This document shows, in pieces, positions 10,123 to 20,148 of a stretch of DNA of 64,000 nt. Origin of the DNA: Sporosarcina ureae. GTDB lineage: Bacteria; Bacillota; Bacilli; Bacillales_A; Planococcaceae. The notes under the pieces were generated by a model. The model was not told the origin of the DNA, did no database searches, and saw only the letters and a list, made by a program, of their open reading frames with translations. Numbering within the stretch: the stretch's first letter is position 1; every line of letters starts with the position of its first letter. Both the position numbers and the translations under genes were made by a program. The DNA is taken from contig NZ_CP015109.1 in assembly GCF_002082015.1 (NCBI RefSeq), positions 3,348,429-3,412,428 of the forward strand. Direction: 5' to 3'.

Positions 10123-10788
10123 ATGTCGATTCATCAAGATGCGATTAAAGAAATGCAAGAAGGCAATTATGAGAAAGCCATTGAGCTTTTCATGAAGGCA
10201 GTAGAAGAAAATCCAGAAGAGCCTACAGGCTATATCAATATCGGGAACATTTTTGCATCACTTGGAGATGCTGAGCAAGCAGAGCCATTTTTCCAAAAAG
10301 CATTGACGCTAGACGAAAATGCCGGAACCGCTTTTTACGGACTGGCGAATCTGTATTACAATCAAGAACGCTTTGAAGAAGCAGCAAAACTATATGAAAA
10401 AGCGATTAACGCAGGATTGGACTCTGCCGATGCCTATTTCATGCTTGGTAAAAGTATGGAACAAGCAGGCAATGATCGCTTAGCATTACCCTATATACAG
10501 CGTGCTGTTGAATTAAATGCTGATGATCAGGAAATTGCGTTGTCTTATGGAATTTTATTAGCTAAACTCGAGCTATTTAAAGAGGCGAAGCCTGTATTTG
10601 AATCCATTTTGGCGGTAGTTCCGGACCATGCAGATAGCCACTATAATTTGGGCGTTTTATATGCCGTTTCAACAGAAGACAAGGCGAGTGCACTGTCACA
10701 CTTAGAACAAGCATTCACTGCGGAACCTGACCATACACAGGCGCGTTATTTATTCGATATGATCAAGCTCGGAGAACAAGGCGAGTAA
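10123..10788 (+). CDS. Tetratricopeptide-repeat protein (YrrB-like)
   Basis: The 221-residue protein consists almost wholly of TPR helices: repeats with the A-x-x-Y/L and P/A spacing run from residue 5 to the C-terminus, for example NYEKAIELFMKAVEENPEEP, and about six repeats can be counted. No enzyme domain is visible. It probably is a scaffold for protein contacts. It starts 12 nt after mnmA with a GGAGG ribosome-binding site and precedes recD2, the position of yrrB in B. subtilis. A partner cannot be named from sequence. Confidence 0.85.
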   Translation: MSIHQDAIKEMQEGNYEKAIELFMKAVEENPEEPTGYINIGNIFASLGDAEQAEPFFQKALTLDENAGTAFYGLANLYYNQERFEEAAKLYEKAINAGLDSADAYFMLGKSMEQAGNDRLALPYIQRAVELNADDQEIALSYGILLAKLELFKEAKPVFESILAVVPDHADSHYNLGVLYAVSTEDKASALSHLEQAFTAEPDHTQARYLFDMIKLGEQGE

Positions 10789-10818
10789 TACATCAGCTAA
10801 AAAGGAGGGAATCCTTCG

Positions 10819-13245
10819 ATGAGTGAAACAGAACCATATATTATCGGCAGGCCGGTCGTGACGATTTTTCATAATACGACGAACTTATTTTCCATCGTCA
10901 AATTGAAAGTCGCTTCCACCAATACCGATTACCGCGACAGTGAAATAGTGATCAAAGGGTCATTCCCTCCTTTAGTGGCGGAAGAAGATTATAAATTTAC
11001 AGGTCGACTTGTCAACCATCCGGTACATGGCCAGCAGTTTGATGTGCAGACGTTCTCAAAAGAGTTACCTGCGACAGAAGCGGGTCTGATTCATTACTTA
11101 TCCGGAGATTTATTTCCTGGCATTGGAAAGAAAACCGCCACGGACATCGTCAAGACACTCGGCAATAACGTCATTCAGAAAGTGCTCGAAGACCGTAGCG
11201 TTCTTGACCAGATCCCGCGCTTGAGTGACGAACGAAAAGATACGCTTGTTTCGGTCTTGCAAGAAAATCTAGGCCTTGAACGTACAATGGTGCAACTGAA
11301 TGAATGGGGCTTCGGTCCACAAGTAGCTATGCGGATTTATCAAGCCTATCAAGACGACGCCATCACGATTCTGACGGAAAATCCCTATCGTTTAATCAAG
11401 GAAATCGAAGGAATCGGCTTTCAACGTGCAGATGATCTGGCGAAGCAACTCGGGCTCGTAGGAGATCATCCCGCGCGTATTAAGGCAGCTGTTTATTACA
11501 GCGTACATAATGAAGTACAGTCAGCAGGGCATGTCTATGTCGAGTCAGAAGTGATCTTGCCGCAAGCGAAACAGTTACTTGAATCAAGTCAATCACACAT
11601 CATCTCGTACGAAGCAATCACCCAAGCAGTAATTGAACTCGTTGAAGAAGGCACATTGTCTGCTGAAATGCAGCGTCTTTACTTGCCCTCTCTGTATTTT
11701 TCAGAAATCGGTATTGCCACTAAAGTGAATAAAATTCTCGAAAATGAAGTCGCTGAACAATTTCCGGCTTCTGAAATTAGAAAAGCGATCGGTGAAATTG
11801 AAGAACGTTTGGAAGTGCAATATGCCGAAACGCAAGTCGAAGCGATTGAACGTGCGCTTCATTCTTCATTGCTCGTACTAACGGGTGGACCAGGGACAGG
11901 GAAGACAACCGTGATTAGAGGCTTAGTTGAGGCGTACGCAGAACTGCACGGTATTTCACTTGACTTGGAAGAATATGCTCGTAAAAAAGAGCCGTTCCCG
12001 ATTATTTTAGCAGCGCCTACTGGACGCGCCGCGAAGCGGATGTCCGAATCGACTGGATTACCTGCCATGACGATCCACCGTTTACTTGGTTTTACGGGGC
12101 AGGAAGACGAAGAAGAGACAGAGCGGGAAGTGGATGGAAATCTCATTATCATTGATGAAACGTCCATGGTAGATACTTGGCTCATGCATCAGCTGTTAAA
12201 AGCTGTCCGCGACGACGCACAGTTATTATTCGTTGGAGACCAAGACCAACTACCTTCCGTTGGACCCGGACAAGTGTTGCATGACTTTATGCAGTCAGGG
12301 AAAATTCCCGTTGTGGAACTGACTGATATTTTCCGCCAAAGTGAAGGCTCGACAATCATTGAAATGGCGCATATGATCAAGCAAAAAGAATGGACGATGG
12401 ACGTCACAAAAAAAACGTCTGATCGCTCATTTATTAAAGCATCGAGTGAACAAATTTTGCCTGTAGTCAAACAAATCGTCCAAAATGCGACATCAAAAGG
12501 GCATTCCATTAAAGACATCCAAGTGCTTGCTCCGATGTATAAAGGTCCTGCAGGTATAGATGGCTTGAATAAAATGATCCAAGAAGTGACGAATCCGCCT
12601 GCAGAGGGAAGAAAAGAAATGGTTTTCGGTGAAACGACTTATCGCGTCGGAGATAAAGTGCTGCAACTCGTCAATCAACCGGAAAGCAATGTTTTTAACG
12701 GAGATATGGGAGAAGTCGTCGCGATCATGCTAGCGAAAGAAACTACTGACAAAAAAGCAATCATGGTCGTTTCGTATGATGGCAATGAAGTGCAGTATGA
12801 ACGGAGCGACTTAAATCAGCTGACACTTGCATATTGTTGTTCTATCCATAAATCCCAAGGTAGTGAATTTCCGATTGTCGTCATGCCGATCGTCAGAAGT
12901 CAGCGGAAAATGTTACGTCGTAATCTACTGTACACAGGAATTACACGTGCGAAGAATTTTTTAATATTGTGCGGGGAAGCCGAAGAATTTAAAGCAGGGA
13001 TTGCGCGCACGGATGAAACAGAACGGCAGACGACGCTACAAGAACGCATTACAGGAGAAACACAAGAAGTTCAGACATCAACGCTTAAGGAAACCAGTAC
13101 GCGCCATACAGCACCTGCAAAAGAGGCAGTTGAACCACGTGATACGTCGCCATCGAAGTTAACGATGGACAATTTTACTGGAATCGATCCCCTCATTGGC
13201 ATGCACAACGTATCCCCATTCGACTTTCTTGAAGTGACGGATTGA
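10819..13245 (+). CDS. recD2: ATP-dependent RecD2-like DNA helicase
   Basis: A superfamily 1B 5'-3' helicase of 808 residues, not part of RecBCD. The N-terminal ~330 residues carry the RecD2-specific OB-like and HhH-containing region (DLFPGIGKKTATDIV, GIGFQRADDLA). Walker A GGPGTGKTT is near residues 356-364, followed by the IIDETSMVD motif, the QLPSVGPGQ motif III and the C-terminal YCCSIHKSQGSEF motif. A charged tail follows the helicase core. Its TGA stop lies within the -35 element of the alaS promoter, so the two transcription units abut without a spacer. Confidence 0.94.
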   Translation: MSETEPYIIGRPVVTIFHNTTNLFSIVKLKVASTNTDYRDSEIVIKGSFPPLVAEEDYKFTGRLVNHPVHGQQFDVQTFSKELPATEAGLIHYLSGDLFPGIGKKTATDIVKTLGNNVIQKVLEDRSVLDQIPRLSDERKDTLVSVLQENLGLERTMVQLNEWGFGPQVAMRIYQAYQDDAITILTENPYRLIKEIEGIGFQRADDLAKQLGLVGDHPARIKAAVYYSVHNEVQSAGHVYVESEVILPQAKQLLESSQSHIISYEAITQAVIELVEEGTLSAEMQRLYLPSLYFSEIGIATKVNKILENEVAEQFPASEIRKAIGEIEERLEVQYAETQVEAIERALHSSLLVLTGGPGTGKTTVIRGLVEAYAELHGISLDLEEYARKKEPFPIILAAPTGRAAKRMSESTGLPAMTIHRLLGFTGQEDEEETEREVDGNLIIIDETSMVDTWLMHQLLKAVRDDAQLLFVGDQDQLPSVGPGQVLHDFMQSGKIPVVELTDIFRQSEGSTIIEMAHMIKQKEWTMDVTKKTSDRSFIKASSEQILPVVKQIVQNATSKGHSIKDIQVLAPMYKGPAGIDGLNKMIQEVTNPPAEGRKEMVFGETTYRVGDKVLQLVNQPESNVFNGDMGEVVAIMLAKETTDKKAIMVVSYDGNEVQYERSDLNQLTLAYCCSIHKSQGSEFPIVVMPIVRSQRKMLRRNLLYTGITRAKNFLILCGEAEEFKAGIARTDETERQTTLQERITGETQEVQTSTLKETSTRHTAPAKEAVEPRDTSPSKLTMDNFTGIDPLIGMHNVSPFDFLEVTD

Positions 13246-13270
13246 CAAAGCGAAAGAACTTTCCTATAAT
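13242..13270 (+). promoter_or_regulatory. Consensus SigA promoter of the alaS leader, overlapping the recD2 stop
   Basis: TTGACA (13242-13247) and TATAAT (13265-13270) are separated by 17 nt: a perfect consensus promoter. The recD2 TGA stop (13243-13245) is inside the -35 hexamer. Confidence 0.85.
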
Positions 13271-13274
13271 TCGT

Positions 13275-13513
13275 TTAGAAATAATGAAAAACGTTGAAGG
13301 AACAAGTACCTGTTTACTCTGTGTTATAGAAAAGAGCTTCTTGGCTGAAAAAGCTCTCTCAGATTTACAGCGAACGCTATTCCGAAGTTGCAGGCTAATC
13401 CCTGCCGTCTTGCCGCGTTAAGGCAACTCGAGATACCGCGTCATGCGGTAATTAGGGTGGTACCGCGATCAATAAAACCTTCGCCCCTTTATACAAGGGG
13501 GGGAGTTTTTTTA
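13275..13513 (+). promoter_or_regulatory. T-box riboswitch, alanine type, upstream of alaS
   Basis: The T-box sequence AGGGTGGTACCGCG lies at 13454-13467. A terminator follows: CCCCTT ... AAGGGG arms within 13484-13500, with a T-run from 13506. GCT at 13376-13378, preceded by GAAC and followed by A, fits the specifier position for an alanine codon. Uncharged tRNA-Ala should promote readthrough into alaS. Confidence 0.9.
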
Positions 13514-13533
13514 ATTTTAGGAGGAACAAAACG

Positions 13534-16167
13534 ATGAGAAAACTTACGGCATCTGAAATTCGCCAAATGTTTTTAGACTATTTTCAAGAGCACGGACATA
13601 CTGTAGAACCATCAGCTGCATTAGTGCCAGTTGATGATGCATCACTACTATGGATCAACAGTGGAGTCGCCACATTGAAGAAATACTTTGATGGACGAGT
13701 GATTCCTGAAAATCCGCGGATTACGAATGCACAAAAATCCATCCGCACAAACGATATTGAAAATGTCGGCTACACAGCACGTCACCATACGTTCTTTGAA
13801 ATGCTCGGCAACTTTTCTATTGGTGATTATTTCAAAGAAGAAGCCATTGTGCGTGCGTGGGATTTCCTGACAAATGAACAATGGATTGGTTTTGATCCAG
13901 AACGATTATCCATTACTATCCATCCGGAAGATGAAGAAGCATACGCAATCTGGAAAAATCAGATCGGTATTCCAGAAGAGCGTATCATTCGTCTCGAAGG
14001 AAACTTCTGGGATATCGGTGAAGGTCCGAGTGGTCCGAACTCTGAAATCTTCTACGATCGTGGCCCGACTTACGGCGACGATTTCTCAGATCCTGAATTA
14101 TATCCAGGTGGAGAAAACGAACGCTATTTGGAAATTTGGAACTTAGTATTCTCTGAGTTCAATCATAATCCTGATCACACGTACACACCGCTTCCGAAGA
14201 AAAACATCGATACAGGAATGGGTCTTGAGCGTATGGCATCGGTGATCCAAGACGTGCCTACAAACTTCGATACAGACTTGTTCTTACCGATCATTGAAGC
14301 CGTTGAAAATGTGTCAGGCAGAAAATACGGTGAATCTACGCAAGTAGACACAGCATTTAAAGTAATTTCGGATCATATCCGCACAGTAGCATTCGCTATC
14401 GGAGATGGAGCACTTCCATCCAATGAAGGCCGCGGCTATGTTTTACGTCGTCTATTAAGAAGAGCGGTTCGTTTCGCGAAACAATTAGGCATTGATAAGC
14501 CGTTCATGTACATGCTGGTGCCAATTGTCGGGGATATCATGAAAGACTTCTACCCTGAAGTCCATGAGAAACAAGCATTCATTATGAAAGTCGTGAAAAA
14601 CGAAGAAGATCGCTTCCACGAAACTTTGCATGACGGTATGGCGATTTTAACGACAATCATTGAAAAGGCAAAAGCTTCAGGCTTGCCAATCGTTTCAGGC
14701 AGCGACGCGTTCAAACTCTATGACACATACGGCTTCCCGTTTGAACTGACAGAGGAATTCGCCCTTGAAGAAGACGTGGCAGTCGATCGTATCGGGTTTG
14801 ACGAAGAAATGGCTGCCCAACGAAATCGTGCACGTGCTGCGCGTGCCGCTTCAGACTCTATGCATGTTCAATCGGGCGTACTTGGTGAAATTCATGAAGC
14901 AAGCGAATTCATTGGCTATGGTCAACTAGAAACAACCGCGATTGTCAACGTCCTAGTTCAAGATGGTCAACGGATCGCGCATGCATCTGAAGGAGAAACC
15001 GTACAACTTATGTTGGATCAGACACCGTTCTACGCAGAAAGTGGCGGTCAAATAGCTGATAAAGGAACGATCTCCAACGAATCGTTTATAGCGGAAGTTC
15101 GCGACGTGAAAAAAGCACCGAATGGCCAGAACTTGCACACAGTCTTCATCAGTTCAGGAGAATTGAATGAAGGCGCATCAGTTAGCGCAAAAGTGGACGA
15201 GTACTCACGAAGTCTGACAGTCAAAAATCACACAGCTACACACTTATTGCATCGCGCATTGAAAGATGTTCTAGGTGAACATGTCAATCAAGCAGGGTCA
15301 TATGTTGGACCGGATCGCCTTCGCTTTGACTTCTCCCATTTTGGACAAGTTACAAAGGAAGAACTGGAGCGCATTGAATTCCAAGTGAATGAACAAGTTT
15401 GGGCAGGTACCCCTGTCAATACGATCATTTCACCTATTGCGGAAGCGAAAGAAATGGGTGCGATGGCATTGTTCGGTGAAAAGTACGGCGATATCGTTCG
15501 CGTAGTGAAAGTCGGAGACTACTCTGTAGAGCTTTGTGGAGGTTGTCACGTTCGCAACACGTCCGACATCAACGTATTCAAAATCGTTTCAGAAAGCGGC
15601 ATTGGAGCGGGTACGCGACGTATTGAAGCCTTCACGGGCGGACAAGCATTCCGTTCATTTAAAGAAGATCAAGCGATCATCTATGAAATAGCAGCAACTG
15701 CGAAAGCGACTCCAAAAACAGTCGTGACGAAAGTCGAATCGATACTCGCTGACTTTAAAGAACTTCAACGGGAAAATGAATCGCTGCAAGCGAAGATGGG
15801 CAACAGCCAATTGGCAAGTGTCATGGAAACGGCTCAGCAGATCGAAGACGTGACAGTCATTTCTGCACATGTTGAAGTGAAAGACAATAACGGTTTACGT
15901 CAATTGATTGACGAAATGAAACAAAAAACTTCCAAAGGCGTCATTGTACTTGGTACAGTAACGGATGGGAAAGTAATGCTGGCGGCGGGCGTGACCGATG
16001 ACTTAAAAGGCGGCAACTACCACGCAGGCAAAATCGTCAACCATGTTGCGTCGCTTTGTGGCGGAAAAGGCGGCGGACGTCCTGACATGGCGATGGCAGG
16101 AGCGAAAGACGCGTCAAAACTTGATGAAGCGCTTCAATCCGTGTATGATTATGTAAAATCTGTTTAA
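13534..16167 (+). CDS. alaS: Alanyl-tRNA synthetase
   Basis: Class II synthetase of 877 residues. The catalytic domain begins at residue 1 ([14 protein letters not shown]) with motif 2 in [18 protein letters not shown]. The editing domain carries the zinc-site residues H566 and H570 (NHTATHLLH) and C668/C671/H672 (CGGCH). The C-terminal C-Ala region ends with [15 protein letters not shown]. An AGGAGG ribosome-binding site precedes the ATG. Expression is under the alanine T-box immediately upstream. Confidence 0.97.
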   Translation: MRKLTASEIRQMFLDYFQEHGHTVEPSAALVPVDDASLLWINSGVATLKKYFDGRVIPENPRITNAQKSIRTNDIENVGYTARHHTFFEMLGNFSIGDYFKEEAIVRAWDFLTNEQWIGFDPERLSITIHPEDEEAYAIWKNQIGIPEERIIRLEGNFWDIGEGPSGPNSEIFYDRGPTYGDDFSDPELYPGGENERYLEIWNLVFSEFNHNPDHTYTPLPKKNIDTGMGLERMASVIQDVPTNFDTDLFLPIIEAVENVSGRKYGESTQVDTAFKVISDHIRTVAFAIGDGALPSNEGRGYVLRRLLRRAVRFAKQLGIDKPFMYMLVPIVGDIMKDFYPEVHEKQAFIMKVVKNEEDRFHETLHDGMAILTTIIEKAKASGLPIVSGSDAFKLYDTYGFPFELTEEFALEEDVAVDRIGFDEEMAAQRNRARAARAASDSMHVQSGVLGEIHEASEFIGYGQLETTAIVNVLVQDGQRIAHASEGETVQLMLDQTPFYAESGGQIADKGTISNESFIAEVRDVKKAPNGQNLHTVFISSGELNEGASVSAKVDEYSRSLTVKNHTATHLLHRALKDVLGEHVNQAGSYVGPDRLRFDFSHFGQVTKEELERIEFQVNEQVWAGTPVNTIISPIAEAKEMGAMALFGEKYGDIVRVVKVGDYSVELCGGCHVRNTSDINVFKIVSESGIGAGTRRIEAFTGGQAFRSFKEDQAIIYEIAATAKATPKTVVTKVESILADFKELQRENESLQAKMGNSQLASVMETAQQIEDVTVISAHVEVKDNNGLRQLIDEMKQKTSKGVIVLGTVTDGKVMLAAGVTDDLKGGNYHAGKIVNHVASLCGGKGGGRPDMAMAGAKDASKLDEALQSVYDYVKSV

Positions 16168-16372
16168 CCATTATGTAGAGCGATAAATCATAAAATATAG
16201 ATACATGTAACTAGTGAGTTTGCATTTGGATGCCTATAGTATACGTCCAGTTGTTAAAGTCAGACTAGAAACGGATATGAACGGCGGTTGATCCACCAAT
16301 CTATGTACTATGTAGATCACGACGGTAGATCGTTGCTGACATAAATGGAAATCGGAAAGCGGGGTGTCGAGT
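16168..16372. other. Intergenic region between alaS and ireB, nothing firm
   Basis: About 200 nt without a convincing ORF, terminator or promoter. It contains a short direct repeat, GTAGATC, twice with a 6-nt gap, of unknown meaning. A promoter for the ireB-ruvX-yrzB unit is expected here but I cannot place one with confidence. Confidence 0.4.
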
Positions 16373-16645
16373 ATGAATTCGTCCGATGAAACGATGAAGT
16401 TTAACTTTCCTGAAGAGTCGATGGAGGAAGAAGTCAAAACAGTCATGCTCCACGTTTACAAATCATTAGAAGAAAAAGGTTACAACCCAATTAACCAGAT
16501 GGTCGGCTATTTACTATCTGGAGATCCAGCCTACATTCCACGACACGAAGACGCACGCAGTCTGATTCGGAAACTGGAACGAGACGAAATTCTAGAAGAA
16601 TTAGTCAAGTTCTATATCCGAGAAAACAGAGGGAATACAAAATGA
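16373..16645 (+). CDS. ireB: IreB family regulatory phosphoprotein (UPF0297)
   Basis: A 90-residue protein with the near-invariant core [20 protein letters not shown] followed by [21 protein letters not shown]. In Enterococcus faecalis, IreB is phosphorylated by the kinase IreK and affects cephalosporin tolerance; the Bacillus counterpart is YrzL. The ATG at 16373 follows GGGG by eight nt; an in-frame GTG at 16364 overlaps that site. It shares a four-nt ATGA overlap with ruvX, so the two are translationally coupled. Confidence 0.92.
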   Translation: MNSSDETMKFNFPEESMEEEVKTVMLHVYKSLEEKGYNPINQMVGYLLSGDPAYIPRHEDARSLIRKLERDEILEELVKFYIRENRGNTK

Positions 16646-17061
16646 GAATTATGGGCTTGGATGTGGGTACGAAAACTGTAGGCATTGCGATCAGCGATAG
16701 TCTTGGTTGGACAGCCCAAGGAATTGAAACAATCAAAATTGATGAGGCGGTAGGTTCTTTCGGGATGAAACGAGTTAAACAGCTGACAGAAGAATATGCG
16801 GTGACGGAGTTTGTCGTAGGGTACCCGAAGAATATGAATAATACGATTGGGCCCCGCGGGGAGGCGTCCGAACAGTATGCGGAAAAATTACGCGAAAAGT
16901 TCGGACTTCCTGTCGTTTTATGGGATGAACGATTAACTACCATGGCTGCCGAACGCGTTTTAATTGAAGCGGATGTCAGTCGTAAAAAACGTAAATCAGT
17001 CATCGATAAAATGGCAGCTGTTATGATTTTACAAGGTTATTTGGATTCACAAAAAAATTAG
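16642..17061 (+). CDS. ruvX: Putative Holliday junction resolvase / pre-16S rRNA nuclease YqgF
   Basis: A 139-residue RNase H-fold protein with [16 protein letters not shown] at the N-terminus, VVGYPKNMN, the catalytic-region segment [13 protein letters not shown], and a C-terminal [14 protein letters not shown]. The family (YqgF/YrrK) processes the 16S rRNA 5' end in E. coli, and a Holliday-junction role has been proposed. It overlaps ireB by four nt and is followed after 13 nt by yrzB. Confidence 0.94.
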   Translation: MRIMGLDVGTKTVGIAISDSLGWTAQGIETIKIDEAVGSFGMKRVKQLTEEYAVTEFVVGYPKNMNNTIGPRGEASEQYAEKLREKFGLPVVLWDERLTTMAAERVLIEADVSRKKRKSVIDKMAAVMILQGYLDSQKN

Positions 17062-17074
17062 AGGTGATCACACA

Positions 17075-17365
17075 ATGGAACACGGACAAGAGACAATGAC
17101 AATCGTAGATGAGAACGGCGAAGAGCACGTATGTGAGGTAATTTTAACATTTGATTCAAAAGAATATGAAAGATCTTATGTGCTTTACCACATTTTAGAT
17201 GGAGAAGAGAGAGACGATGACGAGGAAGTTGAAATCCATGCATCCGCCTTTATTCCAACTGAAGAAGGACAAGACGGTGGATCACTTCTTGAAATCGAAT
17301 CCGATGAAGAATGGGATATGATTGAAGAAGTATTGAACACATTCCTTGAAGAAGAAGACGAGTAA
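17075..17365 (+). CDS. yrzB: DUF1292 family protein (YrzB, UPF0473)
   Basis: A 96-residue, strongly acidic protein that begins with the family pattern [18 protein letters not shown] and ends in a run of Glu and Asp. The ireB-ruvX-yrzB triplet is conserved across Bacillota but the biochemical role of YrzB is not known. The GAGGTGATC ribosome-binding site (17061-17069) is a nearly full anti-SD match. A terminator follows the stop within 25 nt, closing the unit. Confidence 0.9.
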   Translation: MEHGQETMTIVDENGEEHVCEVILTFDSKEYERSYVLYHILDGEERDDDEEVEIHASAFIPTEEGQDGGSLLEIESDEEWDMIEEVLNTFLEEEDE

Positions 17366-17386
17366 GCGATAATATCATGGGACGGG

Positions 17387-17415
17387 CGGAATGGTGCTGA
17401 CCGTTCCGTCTTTTT
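17387..17415 (+). terminator. Rho-independent terminator after yrzB
   Basis: A stem of CGGAATGGT with ACCGTTCCG (17387-17395 and 17400-17408, one wobble), a four-nt loop, then TTTTT at 17411-17415. Confidence 0.85.
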
Positions 17416-17452
17416 CATGGACTGATCTTTAGTGGAAGAAGAGGTGAGGCTT

Positions 17453-18595
17453 GTGGAAAAAGAGCCCCAGAGAAAAAAAGATGTCATGTTTGAGCGCATG
17501 TTAGAACAGAAGGAAGAAGTGAGGACCGTTAGAAAAATAGTGTTTTGGATTGTAGCAGTTGTATTAGTTGTTGGGATAGTTGGAGGCTTTTCGGCCTATA
17601 CATACATAAAAAGTGCGTTAGAGCCTGTTGATCCGGACTCGGAAAAAGTAGTAGAAGTGGAAATTCCGATCGGTTCAGGTTTGGATTTAATTTCAGAAAA
17701 GCTAGAAGAGTCAGGTATTATTAAGAATGCACGGATCTTCAAATACTATGCAAAAGTAAATAATGAAGCAGACTTTCAGGCTGGAACGTATGGTTTAACA
17801 CAGGCTATGACGCCAGATGAATTGATTAAGAGCCTAAAAACAGGCGTCGTCTATCGCACGCCGGAATTTACATTAACCATTCCCGAAGGTTTAACAATTG
17901 ATCAAATTGCAGAAAGAACAAGCGAAAAGACGACGATTACGAAAGAACAGTTTATGGAGTATGTGACGAATGAACAAGTCATTCAAGAATATATAGCCAA
18001 GTATCCAGAAGTTATAACAGAAGAAATTCTTAATGAGAATATACGCTATGCACTAGAAGGCTATTTATTCCCTGCTACGTATCCATTTTATGAGGAAAAG
18101 CCTACAGTTAAGGAAGTAGTCGATACGATGGTGGATGCCACTGTGCAAAACGTCATGCCATATAAGGCGTATTGGGCGGAAGAAGGCAAGGACCGTTCTG
18201 TTCATAAAATGCTAACTTTTGCTTCACTGTTAGAAAAAGAAGCAACTGGCAAAACGGATCGCGAAACGATTGCGAGCGTCTTCAATAACCGTATTGAACA
18301 AGGCATGCCATTGCAAACCGACCCAACCGTTTTATATGCACTAGGGGAACATAAAGCCCGCGTCATGAATGAGGATCTGAAAGTGGATCATGTCTATAAT
18401 ACGTACAAAAATAAAGGATTACCGCCAGGTCCGATTGCGAATGCTGGTACTGCTTCTCTTCAAGCTACAGTAGAACCATCGAAAACTGGATACTTGTTCT
18501 TCTTGGCAGATAAAGATGGCGTCAATCACTTTGCTGAGACTTATGAAAAACATCTAAAGAACAAAGCAGAATATATTGATAGCCAGCATAAATAA
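17453..18595 (+). CDS. mltG: Endolytic murein transglycosylase MltG (YceG family)
   Basis: Membrane-anchored lytic transglycosylase that cuts nascent glycan strands. The protein has a short charged cytosolic end, one transmembrane helix (IVFWIVAVVLVVGIVGGFSA), a LysM-like region, then the YceG domain with the catalytic Glu in LLEKEATGK near residue 260 and the conserved NTYKNKGLPPGPIANAG. A GTG at 17453 preceded by AGGTGAGG is favoured over the GTG at 17432. Length is about 380 residues. It is followed closely by trmR. Confidence 0.92.
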   Translation: MEKEPQRKKDVMFERMLEQKEEVRTVRKIVFWIVAVVLVVGIVGGFSAYTYIKSALEPVDPDSEKVVEVEIPIGSGLDLISEKLEESGIIKNARIFKYYAKVNNEADFQAGTYGLTQAMTPDELIKSLKTGVVYRTPEFTLTIPEGLTIDQIAERTSEKTTITKEQFMEYVTNEQVIQEYIAKYPEVITEEILNENIRYALEGYLFPATYPFYEEKPTVKEVVDTMVDATVQNVMPYKAYWAEEGKDRSVHKMLTFASLLEKEATGKTDRETIASVFNNRIEQGMPLQTDPTVLYALGEHKARVMNEDLKVDHVYNTYKNKGLPPGPIANAGTASLQATVEPSKTGYLFFLADKDGVNHFAETYEKHLKNKAEYIDSQHK

Positions 18596-18619
18596 TAGGT
18601 CGTAAAGGGGGAAGTGAAT

Positions 18620-19255
18620 ATGACGGACTACCATACGTATATTCGTCGCTTTGTAGAAGAAAAAGAGCCCCTCATCGTAGAGATGGAGCACTACGCTGCA
18701 GAGCATCGTGTGCCCATCATGGACGATACAGGTTTATATACGTTGATCGGCCTGCTGCAAATTCAACAGCCGAAACGCATTCTTGAAATCGGAAGCGCAA
18801 TTGGCTATTCAGCTGTTCGATTAGCGCAAGCCTTTCCTGACGCTGTCATTTATACAGTCGAGCGTGATGTAGAACGGTATGAGAAAGCGGTCGAATATAT
18901 TGAACGTAGTGGACTACAAAAGCGTATTACCATCATTCGTGATGATGCACTCGAGTTAGATGAAAACAAGTTACCAGAAGAACCATTTGATACGTTGTTC
19001 ATCGATGCGGCAAAAGGTCAATATCGAAAGTTCTTCGATAAATATAGCCCGCTCATCGGTCGTTCAGGTGTAATTTATTGTGATAATATGTTTATGCATG
19101 GTATGGTGCTGTTGGAAGATGCAGATATACCAAAACGCAACCGGACGATGATCCGAAACTTGCAACAATTCACGAGCTGGGCGATGCAGAACGATGACTA
19201 TGAAACGTCTTTAGTACCAATAGGTGATGGAATATTAATAGCTGTGAAAAAGTAA
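18620..19255 (+). CDS. trmR: tRNA 5-hydroxyuridine methyltransferase (YrrM/TrmR, O-methyltransferase family 3)
   Basis: An AdoMet-dependent O-methyltransferase of 211 residues with the binding motif ILEIGSAIGYSAVRLA, the metal-site Asp in LFIDAAKGQY and YCDNMFMHG. In B. subtilis the orthologue YrrM (TrmR) converts 5-hydroxyuridine 34 to 5-methoxyuridine in several tRNAs. The ATG at 18620 has eight-nt spacing from AAAGGGGG; a GTG at 18614 is too close. Unlike B. subtilis, the U32 peptidase-like genes yrrN/yrrO (trhP1/trhP2), which make the substrate, are not next to it. Confidence 0.88.
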   Translation: MTDYHTYIRRFVEEKEPLIVEMEHYAAEHRVPIMDDTGLYTLIGLLQIQQPKRILEIGSAIGYSAVRLAQAFPDAVIYTVERDVERYEKAVEYIERSGLQKRITIIRDDALELDENKLPEEPFDTLFIDAAKGQYRKFFDKYSPLIGRSGVIYCDNMFMHGMVLLEDADIPKRNRTMIRNLQQFTSWAMQNDDYETSLVPIGDGILIAVKK

Positions 19256-19294
19256 CAAACAGTTACAAACAGTAGGCTACAAAGGGGAATTGCT

Positions 19295-19930
19295 GTGAAG
19301 AAAAAACCTGTTGTGATTGGTATTACCGGTGGTTCAGGCTCCGGTAAGACAAGTGTCACAAAAAAGATACATGAAGTATTCCAAGGTCATTCGGTCGTTG
19401 TAATTGAGCAAGACGACTATTATAAAGACCAATCACATCTAGCGTTTGAAGAAAGATTGAAAACGAATTACGATCATCCATTGGCATTCGATACCGACCT
19501 ACTGATTCAACATATTCATCAGCTGATCAATAGACAGGCGATCGAAAAGCCGACGTATGATTATACTTTGCATACGCGTTCGGATGAAAAAGTACTGGTC
19601 GAGTCACAAGATGTCATCATTCTTGAAGGAATCTTAGTGCTAGAAGATGAACGCTTGCGGGATCTTATGGATATTAAGCTGTTTGTTGATACGGATTCTG
19701 ATATACGCATTATTCGTCGGATTTTACGAGACATTCATGATCGTGGACGTACAGTGGATTCTGTCGTAGAGCAATACGTAACCGTTGTGCGTCCGATGCA
19801 TAATCAGTTCATTGAACCGACAAAAAAGTATGCTAATATAATCATTCCCGAAGGCGGAGAGAACGAGGTCGCTATCGATTTGATGGTAACGAAGATCAAA
19901 ACAATTCTTGCTTCTGTTGACGAAGTATAA
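19295..19930 (+). CDS. udk: Uridine kinase
   Basis: Phosphorylates uridine and cytidine in pyrimidine salvage. The 211-residue protein has Walker [10 protein letters not shown] (residues 12-20), the substrate segment [18 protein letters not shown] and a lid region [13 protein letters not shown]. The start is GTG after AAAGGGGAATT. It follows trmR after 39 nt and probably shares its transcript. A 218-nt gap with a terminator hairpin separates it from greA. Confidence 0.95.
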   Translation: MKKKPVVIGITGGSGSGKTSVTKKIHEVFQGHSVVVIEQDDYYKDQSHLAFEERLKTNYDHPLAFDTDLLIQHIHQLINRQAIEKPTYDYTLHTRSDEKVLVESQDVIILEGILVLEDERLRDLMDIKLFVDTDSDIRIIRRILRDIHDRGRTVDSVVEQYVTVVRPMHNQFIEPTKKYANIIIPEGGENEVAIDLMVTKIKTILASVDEV

Positions 19931-20078
19931 TATGATGATGACATAATTTTAAATTAATTCAGCATCCGGCAGTGATTGTATAAGTAAACTAGGGTGCGCG
20001 CAAGACAAGCAAGGGCTTTTTTCGTTCAAATCAAAGTTAGGAACGAAATAAAGTATAGTTAAAACTAAAATAGTTCCG

Positions 20079-20118
20079 CTATGTCACATAATTGAAGTTT
20101 GTGTGACATAGTATTTTT
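20079..20118 (+). terminator. Hairpin with U-run in the greA leader (terminator or attenuator)
   Basis: A perfect ten-bp stem CTATGTCACA (20079-20088) with TGTGACATAG (20102-20111), a 13-nt loop, then TATTTTTTA. It lies only 30 nt before the greA start, with no obvious promoter between them, so it could attenuate greA rather than end udk transcription alone. Confidence 0.8.
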
Positions 20119-20148
20119 TATGAACAGACATATGAGGAGTGTTAGTAC

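Noticed and set aside
16260..16340. Repeated GTAGATC and CTATGTA motifs before ireB
   Set aside because: Short, imperfect and not symmetrical enough to argue for an operator or terminator.
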